Below, piece after piece: positions 1 through 12,206 of a stretch of 64,000 nt of DNA. The DNA is from Liquidambar formosana (taxonomy: Eukaryota; Streptophyta; Magnoliopsida; Saxifragales; Altingiaceae), in the NCBI GenBank assembly GCA_039720395.1, contig CM077820.1, forward strand, positions 17,443,923 to 17,507,922, read 5' to 3'. Both the position numbers and the translations under genes were made by a program. Positions within the stretch are counted from its first letter, which is position 1; every line of letters begins with the position of its first letter. The notes under the pieces were generated by a model, which had not been told where the DNA came from, did not search any database, and saw only the letters and a program-made list of their open reading frames with translations.

Positions 1-350
1 TTATTGCAAATAGAGATATTTCAATAATAAGCAGTAAAGAGAATGAGAGATAGAGAATGCAAATACAAGATTTAACGAGGTTCGGCCTTCCTTCCTACAT
101 TCTCGCCTCAAGAGCTCGCTTGAGGATTCACTAATCCATTATCACTCTCCTTTAAGGTGGAGCAGCCAACCTTTACAAATCAAGTGCCTTCAACCAATAC
201 TTGCTCAGCTATACTTCCTCAAGTGCAATGAATGGGGTTATCACCAACCCTTGATTACAAGTTTGTAAAGATGAGTTTGTGTATAAAGAAAAACTCTCTT
301 CAAGAGTGAATAACACAAAGATTAAAAGCTTAGTTCTCTTCTAATTGATT
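1..350 (-). repeat. LTR-like fragment (R/U5 type), left edge
   Basis: Read on the minus strand, about positions 60-115 carry the kind of phrase found in the R/U5 part of many plant LTRs: a GAACCTCGTTAAATCTTGTA-like stretch close after a CTCAAGAGGCGAG-like stretch. The LTR end would lie off the left edge, so neither terminus nor a target duplication can be seen. No gag or pol reading frame follows within the window. This is inference from motif resemblance only. Confidence 0.35.
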
Positions 351-3178
351 GCTCAATGAATGCTCTTAATGAATTTAGGGCTAGGAGGATGAAAACAATG
401 AATGCTCTTGTATTGGTAGTTATAAATGCATTTGAATCATTGTTTATATAGGCAATATGAATAATATGACTGTTTGGTGCAATAAATGCTAGGAAAGAGC
501 CGTTTGGTGGCATTTAATGCCTCAAAAACCTTTTAAAAACTAGCTGTTGGAGTTCTGAGATCGCAAAATCAGTCGATTGAATTGGAAATTCAATAGACTG
601 ATTTAGGCAGAATTAGAAGACAGAGGCAGAGGACCTCTTCTGGTCAAATGAGTCCACTGATTTGAAGAATGAGTCGACTGAAATGGACAGAAATGAACTA
701 TAATGAATATATCACAAGTTTAAATCAATCAAGTTCATTTATATCAACTTAGGCCTTGTTCAAATGATGAAATAAGTTTACCCAAGGGTCCTAAGGTCCA
801 TCTAGGTCAATTGAGCGATCATATGAGCAATTAAGTACATTAAAAACCTATTTCCTCACTCATAGCTATTTAAGTATCTTCATTGATGATGCTAGCTTAG
901 TCTTGAGTGTTTATAGGTCTTTTGCATGCTTTCTGTACTCGTATGCTCTTACGCTTGATTGTCCTTGACATCATAAGCATGTGCTTCGAGTTCCATGGTA
1001 TGGATATGCCTTTGTGCTTCATTTGGATCCATATGCTTGAGTACTTAGCTTTGATTAATATCCAAACATTAGTACAGACATCGATCCTTTGTTATCATCA
1101 AAATCTCGGATATGCCCTTGGTTATATAACCTTAGGGCCAACAATTGGTAATCTCATTTATGACCATGGCTAAATGGAACAAGAGAAGTTTCGTTTTGCT
1201 TGTATCTCCACTCGTTTGACCGTGTTAAGTCTTTTTAGCATTAAAGACCATAACATGTGGCTGTGGCTTTGCACTTAACCCCAACTACTCTCTACCATTC
1301 GTATGTCTTTCATGTTGTCGCTGACATTGACCGAAAGCCTCTTCAATCATAGTCACAAATCGTAAGTTTACGTTAGTAGTAATTTTAAAGACACCTGGGA
1401 AGAACAGAGATGTCTTCTTTTTTTTCTTTTTCTTTTTTTTTTTTGAAGCCCAAAAATTCAAAGGAATTATAGAATCATCCCGTTATAAGCAAATAAATAC
1501 AAATCAATACAATTAACTAGTAAATACAAATAGATAACTATTAACTTAATCAATAATGACTAGGAAGTTATTAGCTTAATTTCAATTAAATTAATTTTTT
1601 GTGATTATCTTAATTTCTATTTGAACAGAGTTGAAACATATATTGGTCTAGGGATGGGATTCTAAAGACAAAGTTTTTATGCAGTGGCAAAGCCGGTAAT
1701 TAATTTATTCTTGGAGGGTCAAGAATCAAAACTAATGATAGGTTAAATATTTTTTTTTTCCCCGCTAGACAATAACAAGAGAAATTAAAATAGTGAACTG
1801 AAGATATATACATACTCAATGATTAATATTTGAACAATGTCCCCCCAGCCTCAAAAAGACTATTCACAACTTTATTTTTCCATATTCTCTGTGAACAAAC
1901 CAAGCTATAACATATTCCAATCAACCAAGTTATGAATATCACAACCAAGTTATTAGCTGTAAATATAAAAATTGCAATTCAAAAATATGAAATTAGCAAA
2001 ATTAAAGTAGTACTATAGAAAAATGAAAAAGTAAAAAGTTTTAATGTTTGTGTAGGATAAAAATTGAAGATATCAATTCATGGAAACGTTAAAATATAAA
2101 TAAATTTGGGTCAAATAAGACCTCAGGGGCTCAAAGGGTCAAAATATATTTTTGGAATGGTCAAATTTAAAAATATTATACACTTAGTATAAAAAAAACA
2201 AATAAAAAAAAATTAGGAGGGTTAAAATATATTTTAGGGAGGGTCAAAGGAGGATTTGATCAATTCATATTTCAATCCTTTTGGGGGCACCGTCTCCAAC
2301 AATATGAAAATTGCAACCATTGTGGGGGCACGTTGTGCATAAAAGCATCCTCATAATTCAATATTGATTGTGACAACAAACATTTTTTTCCAGCCGGCCA
2401 GGAAGACTCACTCGCGTGTTGATCATAGGTAGCTAGCCTCATTAATGACCATGGCCCCAAGTGGTATAATTTGTAATGAATTGATAAGTCGTCTCTCCTT
2501 AACATCCATAGATCACTATTCATAGTCACGTATGTATGTCTCTAACCATTAAGATTATTCAAAGAATTTGATAGCGATGAAGGACAAGGATTTTTCTTGA
2601 GTTTTATAATTCATTTTTAACCAAGCCAGGACCTTATTTGCTTATTTTTACAAGTTCTTAATTAATTAAGATCTAATTTGTAAAATTTGGGTCGTTTTAG
2701 GATACCATATTCAATAATTAAGGTCAAAGTTCTTTTAGGATACTTCCAAAATCCCTAACGACGTCAAAGTTCTCATCTAATATGATTGTCTTGTTGCAAC
2801 TCCACGATCAAGGTCTGGTGACTGATGGATCTACAACATTAGAACCATCTACGGTGATGGTCTTTCGCACCCAGACTAGATATTAGTACCTTCACCTCCG
2901 GTGTTGCCTTTGATAATCTAAGAAATTGTAGATTGGAAGGACGTCTCTTTTACCAAGTTTATGATTGTTTATGTAATTGTTTATGTTTGCATTTAAGATA
3001 TGCAGAAACCCTCACTTGTGAATTGGGATGGGTCTTGCAGAGATTAATAATGAAAATTTTGTTTTGGGGAATTATTATACTTTTACTTTGATTCTGAGAG
3101 TGGAATTTTGTAATCATCCCAATATTAGTTTAATAGTTTAAGAAATAAATGATTTTTTGTTGTTTGTTAATTGCTTCT
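351..3178. other. Non-coding stretch, no gene recognised
   Basis: No reading frame here resembles a known protein. The stretch holds a T-rich run near 1420-1445. Near 1690-1740 and 2110-2260 there are several GGAGGGTCAAA-type phrases resembling decayed transposon termini, without matching ends. Short open frames near 907-1173 (+) and 2272-2529 (-) have no domain signature. Confidence 0.5.
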
Positions 3179-3186
3179 ATGATGGG

Positions 3187-3984
3187 TAGGGATGTGCGCG
3201 GTTCGATTTGGAGCGGTTTAGGGGTAAAATACCAATCAACCCACCAATGGCAGATCACAAAATTTCCAACCCCTAGCCAAACTGTATGTGCTAAAACTCG
3301 GTGGGTTGGTTGATTTTTTAGGTGGTTTGTTACCAGCAATTTGGGCGGATTTGGCTGTTTATATTATGCCCTTTTAATTAGGCATTTTCTAATATATATT
3401 GCACTTTAACTGATGAATTGTAAATAAATTCAGAAAATTTAATCATTTTGGTTGGTTATGTAAAGTTTGATACACACTCTCACAATATCTTAATACCAAA
3501 TAACTAAATTATGACTTTGTGAGATTAAACACCCAATTAATGTAGATGAAATTGGAGATAATTAATGTTAAATTAATTTCGAATCTTGCTGGAAGACCCA
3601 AAATGTAGCAACTTAACAAAGTAGCAATAAAAAAATAGTAAAATACACTAATATGTAACCCAATTCTGTGTTTTAGAATGGGGACTTGGGTATGTGAATC
3701 GTGTCATATCTTAATAAGTTGATATGCATCGTTTGAGAACATAGGAATCTAAGGTTTAAGGTTATCCATTTAAACATCAATGTTGTTAAAAGGTAGGTCG
3801 GTTTGGATTATTAGTGGTTTAACAAAGTTTAATCTGCCAACCAAACCAAACCAAATCGTCAATTTTATTACTTAATCCACCCAAACCACACCGCCTAACC
3901 TCTCAAACCGCATGGGTTTGTGCAGTATGGAGCAAAGCGGATTGGTTTGATTTGACAGATTGGGAGGTTTTTTGCACATCTCTA
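3187..3984. mobile_element. Non-autonomous hAT element (798 bp)
   Basis: The element starts TAGGGATGTGCGCGG and ends GCACATCTCTA, which are imperfect inverted termini of the TAGGGRTGT type common in plant hAT elements. It is flanked by ATGATGGG (3179-3186) and GTGATGGG (3985-3992), an 8-bp target duplication with one mismatch, the hAT hallmark. The subterminal sequence is rich in GGTTTGG/CCAAACC repeats on both sides. There is no transposase frame, so it would depend on an autonomous relative. Confidence 0.75.
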
Positions 3985-3992
3985 GTGATGGG

Positions 3993-5090
3993 TTTGTGGA
4001 AACACTTTTTCTTTTTCTTCTTCTGAATCAGAGTGGTTTTTTGCTTTGTTGCCTCTGTGGTGGGTTGGAGAATTTTCCATTTTCCTTCATTTCAATGAAG
4101 TAGATGAGAGACTCTTTAGATTATCGTATGCGTATAGGGAGTAATACTTTGACATCAATAGGAAACGCCGTTATTGGGAGATATTGGGTGTTGAAGTCAT
4201 AAAAAACCTTGAATGATGTGGTGGGCTGTGAGCTGTTAGATGTCGTTCGGCTGTTATGAGCCGCAAACTAGAACAAACTGGATAGAAAGGAGACTGGAGA
4301 GGAAATGAATAAAGTTACCGAATTGTTAGTTGCACAGTGGTATTTTAGTATTTACACTAGTTTCCAAACCCGTGCAATGCACAGATTTATATATTTATAT
4401 TAGCTTCAAAGCCCGTACGATGCATAGATCTATTTATAAAAATAATCTTATTAGAAAATTAAAATTTTAACAAAATATTTATTTCTAAAATAGTAAAATG
4501 CATTTGTTAATATAATATGTCAATTAAATTTTAAAGATATAGACAAAAATAAATTACTTTAATGGTGCAAGCTTGTGAAAAAATGTATTTGTTGTAATGT
4601 TAGCATAATATATCACACAAAATTTATGTATACTTCCAAAAAAGATAAATTATTTAGAAAAAAAAATACTTTAAAGGTGGAAGCTTGTAGAAAATTAAAG
4701 AAAGTGACACGCTATGGTATTTGGTGGAAAAAGATTAAGACTCTCTAGAGCCTAGTCCATCCTATGATCATGGTTTTGATATGTTAGTACGTATTCCAGT
4801 ATATTGCGTTTTCTTTTTTAATCATCATTGTCTCTATTTGTCTATTTTTCTTATTATAACTATTTTTATTTTCATATGTTCAATTTTTGGGAGAGAAGAT
4901 GAATAGGCATAAAGAAAACGAAAAAAATATGATACAATCTACTAAGTTTGGATTGAATATTGTATAGTGTAGGTTTTCCAATTCTCCCATATGAAAATAA
5001 AGAAATATGTAGTATACATCAAACGTCAACTTACCTATACCGCGTGAAAAAAGGGCAATGAAAACCAAAAAAAAAAAAAAAACAAAATGG
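3993..5090. other. Non-coding stretch with a possible Helitron 3' end
   Basis: No gene is recognised. At 4357-4380 the minus strand reads a small GTGCA-T-TGCAC hairpin, then about 11 bases, then CTAG followed by T. This is a weak version of the Helitron 3' end seen better at 5482 and 8289. The rest is AT-rich without clear structure. Confidence 0.4.
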
Positions 5091-5249
5091 AGAAATTACC
5101 TTTCGATGATCACTTCCCAACTTAATACCAAACAAAGAAAGTTTGTAGTTCTTTTAAATCACATATACAATCGATTTGTGGCAAGTTGGCAGATAATATT
5201 CTTTCTTTGGTATTAAGTTGGAAAGTGATCACTAAAAAAGTAATTTCCT
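5091..5249. mobile_element. Foldback MITE, copy 1
   Basis: The left arm (GAAATTACC...GATCACTTCCCAACTTAATACC) and right arm (GGTATTAAGTTGGAAAGTGATCAC...GTAATTTCC) are inverted copies of about 45 bp around a short centre. A diverged second copy follows at 5277 and a third lies at 20314. It has no coding capacity. Superfamily is not assigned because no target duplication is clear. Confidence 0.6.
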
Positions 5250-5276
5250 CAAAAGTTGCAAAGTAACTTATTTTTT

Positions 5277-5438
5277 GGGAAATTACTTTTGAGTGAATAT
5301 ATCCCAACTTCATACAAAACAAATAAAATTGATAGTTATTTTGAGGTAAGTATATAGTTAATTTATAGTAAGTTGACAGACATTATCCCATTTTTTGGTA
5401 TTAGGTTAGAAAGGAGACACTAAAATGTAATATTTGCC
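5277..5438. mobile_element. Foldback MITE, copy 2 (diverged)
   Basis: Same organisation as the neighbour at 5091: GGGAAATTACTTTTGAGTG at the left, with an inverted match ending TAAAATGTAATATTTGCC at the right. The inner arms keep the ...CCCAACTT...ATAC / GGTATTAGGTTAGAAAGG pairing with more mismatches. The two copies sit head-to-tail with under 30 bp between them. Confidence 0.5.
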
Positions 5439-5481
5439 TTTTTTTCCAACATGGTCATTTCCTCCCTTATATATATATATA

Positions 5482-8270
5482 CTAGTTATTGCACACGTGC
5501 GTTGCACGTGGATTTTTTGTCAACAATAAAATGATTTAAAGATCATCAATTATTTTTTCTATATAAACATATAAAAGATCAATGCTTCCCAAGATCTTTT
5601 TAGTTTGAATAGGAATTGACTCTTTTCATGTAGCATAGCCCCTCATCTAGTGCTAATTATCTCTTCAATATTGTCCATATCGATTAAATATAAACTCTAT
5701 TTACTTAAGCAAGGTTATGCGGCCATTTGTTCTTTAACATTTAATCCATATCAAGTGTGAAGAATTAAGATGTTAAGAAATTATTTATTACTCCGTAGAA
5801 GGTTTTCGTTTGTGTACATCAAATGATCTGGAAAAAAAATGCTAATATATAATGACATGTCATTGTCAAGAATCTTGACAAATAACTTATTCATTGTCCA
5901 CTAATTTTCTAGACATCTACAATAAGAAACATATCAATGAAGAAGTAAAAAAGAGAATAATTATAACCAAAATAAATGGAGAAAGTATATACTTAATCTT
6001 TAGAGAGAATTTAATTTGGTTGAATTATTAATCATATGGCAAGTCCATTGTATTGTAGAAATTATATGCAAAAGAATAGACTAAATTTATTAATGAATTA
6101 GTAGTTTATATAATGTGACTTACACATCAACAAATTCTAATACATTTTGGATCACTTAAAGAATAAGTACATGCTAAAAAAGATAAGAGTCCTAACACCA
6201 TATTACTATCATGGGATATTATTCCACTTCATCCAAATGAAACTTTACTACTACATCTCTTCAACTTTTTTGTTTTTTTGTTTTTTTTTTTTTTTGGCTA
6301 AAGAATTTATGGAACCCCACTTTATAGGGAGACATTCCACAATGCATCATTGGAGCTCAACATCCCATTAATTAAAACAATCAAAGATAACATAGCATGA
6401 AAACTAATCTTAGGATTCAAAAAATGAGAAAAATTACAAATCAAAAAATAAGGCAAGATGCCTCATCAAGAACATTTAGAGACCTAAGGCCCTTGTTCTC
6501 CAGCCTACCCATCAAATCACCCATAAACAATGTAGTCTTGAGAAGGGAATTTTAATCTCTAAGAAAAAAATCAAAAAGATAACATAGAGATTGAGCATTT
6601 TAAAAAAAAAAATAAAATAAAATACATACCTCTTACTAGGGGTGTTCGCGGTTCGGTTTGGTTCGGTTTTAGGGTAGATTTTAAACCAAACCATTATACT
6701 TCGGTTTTTGTTTTCTCAAACTAAAACCAAACCATACTACAAAAAAAACCAAACCATAAAATTTCAGTTTGGTTTGGTTCGGTTTCGGTTTTATCCTATC
6801 AAATAGCAACAAATAATTAAAAATAGAAAAATAACAAGCCAAACTCTAAATAAAAACATTTTTAATAAAATCATTACATTAAGACTAAAAAAAACATTAA
6901 ACATTGTATCAAAATAGAAAAGTATTGACTTATGTCAGTCCAAGTTCAAATTTCTAATCTAATACATGATATCTCACACAACAATAATAACTAGTTTAAT
7001 ACATGCCAATCTAATAAAGAAAAAACATTAAAAAAAAATTTACAATCTATTACCTATTATGCCCTTATTAGAATAAAAATTTACAAAGTAAGTTTAATAT
7101 GTAATATATAAAATTATATGTATTTATATTATATTTTTTCGGTTTTTTCGGTTTGGTTTTGTTTTATAAACATGAAAACCAAAACCAAACCAATTTAATT
7201 CGGTTTTCTAAAATTAGAACCAAAACCATACCTAAGGACAAAAAAACCAAACCAAACCGACCAGTTTGGTTTGGTTCGGTTTGATTTTCAGTTTTAACCT
7301 AAACCATGAACACCCCTACCTCTTACAAGGGATTTTTTATTAGCAAGAAAAAATTAGAAAGAGAATGAATATATAAAAATAGCTTTTCAATTCCCATCAG
7401 ATATTTCTAAGAGCAATTTTTCATCAAAAGAAAAAATATAATTAGATGATTTACGACATAAAATCAAGGGTTTAGCATTCAAATACAAAATCATTTTAGC
7501 AAATTGCTTATGAAACTCTACCAATCAAATCAAAAGTAAGTGAAAATACTCATAGCAGAAAAAAAAAAAAACAAAACAAAACAAAAAAAAAAAACCAAAA
7601 ACTTGAATAAAAAAAACTCTAGGAAAGATATATAGAATTTAAATGAAATATGATTGTATAAAATTAATTTCTTAGATGAACAAAATTAAATAAAACCTAA
7701 TGTGATTATTAGCATTCAAACCAAAACCTAGCTCAACAAATTTCCAGCACAATACCATATATATATTATAATTTGAAGAGCAAAACTTACCAGAAAAAGG
7801 AGAAGTCACTGTTAATGGAAAAGGTGGAGAGAAGGTTGAAGCTACTCTTGATGAAGAAAGTAGAATTTACAATCCGACTGTTTATTTATTATATACGAAT
7901 TATAGTTTCCGTTTCTTTAGAATTCCTATCTAGGTTTGGTTTTATTTAAGTATTATACGAATTATAGTTTTCTTAGAATTCTTATTAAGGTATGTATTTT
8001 ATATTGCTATATTTCCTATATATGCAGAAGAGTTGTTATATAGTTTCTTTAAAATTCTTATTAAGGTATGTGTTTTATATTACTATATTTCCTATATATG
8101 CAGAAAGGTAGTTGTATAGTTTCCTTACAATTCTTATTAAGTATGTGTTTTATATTACTGTATTTCCTATATATGCAGAAGGGTAGTTGTGTATTTAAAA
8201 ATTAAAATAAGAGTATATTAGTCAATCAAAAGTTTTTCTCATATTCATCATTTTATAAGTAGTATATATA
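5482..8270 (-). mobile_element. Non-autonomous Helitron A (interrupted by a hAT)
   Basis: On the minus strand the 3' end is a perfect hairpin, CACGTGC-AAC-GCACGTG, then eight bases, then CTAG followed by T (5482-5485). This is the diagnostic Helitron terminus. A matching 5' end, a degenerate ATACTACTTATAAAATG, lies at about 8265-8270. Near 7860-8200 there is a minisatellite built on a unit containing TTCCTATATATGCAGAAG. No Rep or helicase frame is present. A hAT (6637-7318) is inserted inside; without it the element is about 2.1 kb. The body around 6530-6640 and 7320-7350 matches the body of Helitron B around 9430-9545, which supports the limits. The exact 5' end is blurred by an AT repeat. 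Confidence 0.6.
6637..7318. mobile_element. Non-autonomous hAT element (682 bp)
   Basis: The termini are TAGGGGTGTTCGCGGTTCGG and ...CATGAACACCCCTA. The flanks are exact 8-bp duplications CCTCTTAC at 6629-6636 and 7319-7326, diagnostic of hAT insertion. The subterminal regions are dense in GGTTTGGTTCGGTTT and its complement, so the element can fold back. It has no transposase frame and sits inside Helitron A, so it inserted later. Confidence 0.85.
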
Positions 8271-8288
8271 TATATATATATATATATA

Positions 8289-8723
8289 CTAGATACAGTA
8301 CACGTGCATTGCACGTGAATATTTTTAAATAATATTAGTTATACAAAATAATAAATACATAAAGATTTTATATTTTTTCATAAAAGATAAAGTTTAAAAT
8401 TTGAAAATACAACAAAAAATTAAAAACTCTTTAGATATATATTCAGAATTTTTTTTTTTCATAAAACAGAATACTTAAAGAGTTCATATTCATATATATT
8501 ATCATACAACTTGATAGTTGTTCTAAAAAAGGAATTTGAGTAAAAATTTAACTTTAATTTGTTAAGAGTTTGAATTAAAATCTAACTTTCATTTGTTACC
8601 AAATGATAAGAATGTTTATTATATGTTTCAATTAAAGGAAGGGTAGATATGTATTTTTTTTAAAAAAATAAGGGTATATTGGTCGGTCAAAAGTTTTTAT
8701 GAGATTCAACATTTTATAGGTAA
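8289..8723 (-). mobile_element. Short non-autonomous Helitron (435 bp)
   Basis: The minus strand ends with hairpin CACGTGC-AAT-GCACGTG, eight bases, then CTAG plus T (CTAG at 8289-8292). The 5' side keeps TACCTATAAAATGTTGAATC but has lost the first TCTATAC bases where it meets the next element. The whole body matches the plus-strand copy at 59182-59624, including ACTCTTTAGATATATATTC and GAACTCTTTAA-type stretches, so the element size is confirmed by two copies. Confidence 0.75.
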
Positions 8724-11133
8724 CTAATTGATGCACACGTGCGTTGCACGTGATAATATTTGTGTTGTAAAAAATAATTTTTAAATCAAATTTAAATTTC
8801 TATACTCACTCATTGTTCATCTTCCAGTACAACTATAATTCATATAACTACTAAACTTTTTACAATCGTGTAACAATTTTTTCTTCTAGATAGAATTCCT
8901 CAAATTTTAGTTTCCACACATTGCCTTTTATCCTTCTCCCACTATAACTCAAATTTGTAAATTGTGATATTTTTCACTTACGTAACAATTTTTTTTTCTT
9001 TTCCTGTTTGGATAGAATAATATTTATTTTAATTTTGCTTATTTCTCATTCCAATAAGATCGAGATGCAATATTGAAACTAACATCCAAATGAACTTAAG
9101 CAAAATAAAAAAAAAAAAAAGAAAAAAAAAGAGGTTTAAAAGACGGCTATACAACTATAAGGAGATTCATAAGATCTAGAAGATAAAAAACCACTATACA
9201 ACTGGTATGCTATAACAGATTTCAAGAAACAAAATTATTGACTATAATTGATCCTATAAATGATATATAAAAAAAAAATAGTGAAATTTATAGGGAACAA
9301 TAACTTATAACCATGACAATGACAATTTCTTACAAACATATTTTGTTCAACAAATCACTAAAAAAAAATACCTAAAATATTATATAAAATATAAAAATTG
9401 TAACGTACAAAAAATAAAGCAAATTAATCTCTTACGAAGGGAGTTTTAATCTCCAAGATTATATAACAGACATATTGAGCATATCAAAACGAAGAATCTA
9501 GAAAAAAAAAAAAAATTGGTACCTTTTTATGACGGGTTTTTGAGTCTGTAAAGAGAGAAAAAAAGAAAGATTAAATACTCAATTTATAAAAGAGAAGAGA
9601 AAAGAATTAATGTCAAGTTGATGCACCGGTTGACGGTTACTCAATAAGCATTATAAAACTAAACACGTTGGTATTTAATTCTAAAATTCTGAATGCTAAC
9701 TATCTATGCCTAAGCCCACCAAATATAAAGTCAAGAAACAGAAAAGAAAAACCCCTATATAATAAATAATAAATACTATAAAAGACAGCTACAAAAAATA
9801 AGGGTAGTTCTCAAAATTTGCTCATAGTTTTGAATGCTGCCTACAAAGAAGATGGGAGGGGCAGGGGGAGATGCCAAGAATCACCATTGTTGATTATTTG
9901 TGAGATCCACTCGATAATATGCGGAGAATGTAAATTAAGACTAAATGTATAATAAAATGAGAAAAGAGGAGAAGCATATGGGTAGAAGGGAGAAGGGAGA
10001 CGTATGGTTGTTTGGTTGTATATTATTATTAGGTCTCTAAATCAATAGGATGCTTAACTCGTGTAAAATAAGTCACCTTGTTCTAATAACTTTTGTTCTA
10101 TCATATTTAAATTTTTAAAGTTAATTAAGTTATTCAAATTTCTAATTATATATAGAACACTTATGCGTTTCTTAGTTCAAATATATTTATGTGCGTGGTT
10201 GGGTGAATGTTATGTAATGTTTGACTTTATATTGATAATTTTTTTTTCTATATATCGATCATTTCAATCAGTATGTGGTGTAAATAGAATTAATAATATA
10301 ACCTACAACAAAGAGTCAAGACTCAAAACTCTCAAAGAAATTGAAACATTTTTTTTTTTTTTTATGTATCAAAAAGAGATAGTGCACTTAAGTTCATAGT
10401 GCATTCATAATTACATAAACAAATCAACAAAAAATCACTTAGACACTCAAAAAAGAAGAAAAAAAATCACTTACCTTATGCTTCAAATTTTCTCTAAATC
10501 ACAATAGGGATATTGAAAACTCAACTAAACTCGATTCAATAAAACTTTATTCCCTCCTATATGAATCCTATTGGGGAGATTCACTCAAAAAAAAAAAAAA
10601 AAAAACTATTGGAAGCAAGCGACAAATCCTTACCTCTATTTTTAAAGCACATGCACATGTATGAACCTCCATTAAAACGTCTAAAAAAAACATCACCACC
10701 AGCCGCATTAATAGAATTATTGAAAAGCAATCGATCGAAAATTGTGGCGTTCACATGGGTTAAAATGGGGCAAAGTATGGAAATAGAAATGAAAAGATAT
10801 TAATTAATATGAAATAATGATGCATGAGAACTGTTAAAAGCAACCTATATTAAGGTATGTGTTTTAGAATTATAGTTTCCATATTGCTATATTTCCTATA
10901 TATGCAGAAGGGTGGGTAGTTGTGTATTTAAAAGGAATTATAGTTTCTGTTTTCTTTGAATTCCTATTTGTGTTTTATATATTAAGGTATGTGTTTTAGA
11001 ATTATAGTTTCCATATTGCTATATTTCTTATATATGCAGAAGGGTGGGTAGTTGTGTATTTAAAAATTAAAATAAGGGTATATTAGTCAATCAAAAGTTT
11101 TTCTCACATTCATCTTTTTATAGGTAGTATAGA
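8724..11133 (-). mobile_element. Non-autonomous Helitron B (2.4 kb)
   Basis: The minus-strand 3' end has the same hairpin, CACGTGC-AAC-GCACGTG, then a CTRR-like end decayed to TTAG (8724-8727). The 5' end is a clean TCTATACTACCTATAAAAAG at 11133, preceded by A as expected for A/T insertion. Near the 5' end (10850-11080) are two tandem units containing AAGGTATGTGTTTTAGAATT and TGCAGAAGGGTGGGTAGTTG. No coding capacity was found. It shares body sequence with Helitron A. Confidence 0.6.
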
Positions 11134-11658
11134 TATAAATTTGCAAAACAAAACTTACCAGAGAATGGAGAAGTCGCCGTTAACCAAAGAAAGGAGAAGT
11201 CGCCGTTAATAGAAAAGGTGGAGAGAAGGTTGAAACTACTCTTGATGGAGAAAGTGAAATTTACAATCCAGATGTTTATTTATTATATAGGAATTATAAT
11301 TTCCGTTTCCTTTAAATTCCTATTTGTGTTTTATATAATAAGGTATGTGTTTTAGAATATATTAAGGTATGTATTCCGGTTATTGTTTTAGAATTATAGT
11401 TTCCATATTCTTATATATTTTTATTTATTATATAGGAATTATAGTTCCCGTTTCCTTAGAATTCCTATTTGTGTTTTATATATTAAGGTATGTGTTTTAG
11501 AATATATTAAGGCATGTGTTTTATAATTATAGTTTTCATATTACTATATTTCCTATATATGCAGAAGGGTGGGTAATTGTGTATTTAAAAATTAAAATAA
11601 AGGTATATTAGTCAATCAAAAGTTTTTCTTACATTCATCTTTTTATAGGTAGTATAGA
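11134..11658 (-). mobile_element. Truncated Helitron C (5' part only)
   Basis: It begins on the minus strand with TCTATACTACCTATAAAAAG at 11658, preceded by A. It carries the same minisatellite units (11280-11580) and then a stretch with GAGAAGTCGCCGTTAAC (11170-11190). It stops where the 5' end of Helitron B starts, with no hairpin or CTAG. The truncated copy at 58670-59181 breaks at an equivalent point (GTTTTGCTCTGCAAA). A (TA)n run follows at 11660-11675. Confidence 0.55.
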
Positions 11659-12206
11659 TATATATATATATATAGTATATAGATTACCAGTTTTAAAGGA
11701 AACTAAAAACACCATACCTTGAGCAAAAGAATTTTTTGATAAGGACCCTTATCAGTTCATTAAATATTATCAAAATAGTGGAAGAAAAACAGAGGGGGGC
11801 GTGATATCCTTAACTCTGAAAAATCTAAGAAAGCCCTTGGGCTCAAACAAAGCTATTTCATAGAAAAAAGAAAAAAACAAATAAGTACAAAGAAAACCAA
11901 GTCAGCACTGTTGACTTGGATGTACCTAGACCAACTTATGAAAAACGTAAGGAAAATTTTTGGATGAAAACCCGTCGGTACAAAAGTAATAACAAACATA
12001 TTACATGGTAAAACATGTATTTTGAGTGTATGAGACTCATATGTCAAGACATGTATTTGTTTGTTTGCGTATAATAATGACTAGAAGAAGTCATAGTAGC
12101 AAGACTCAAAAAGCATAAATTAAAAATTAAAATTAAAAAATCAAAAAAAAAAAAAACACCTCAAAGCTATCACCCTCATCAATCACATGCCAAGAGTAGG
12201 CAGTTG

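Noticed and set aside
907..1173. 88-codon plus-strand frame
   Set aside because: No domain, no splice or promoter context, in a transposon-rich stretch.
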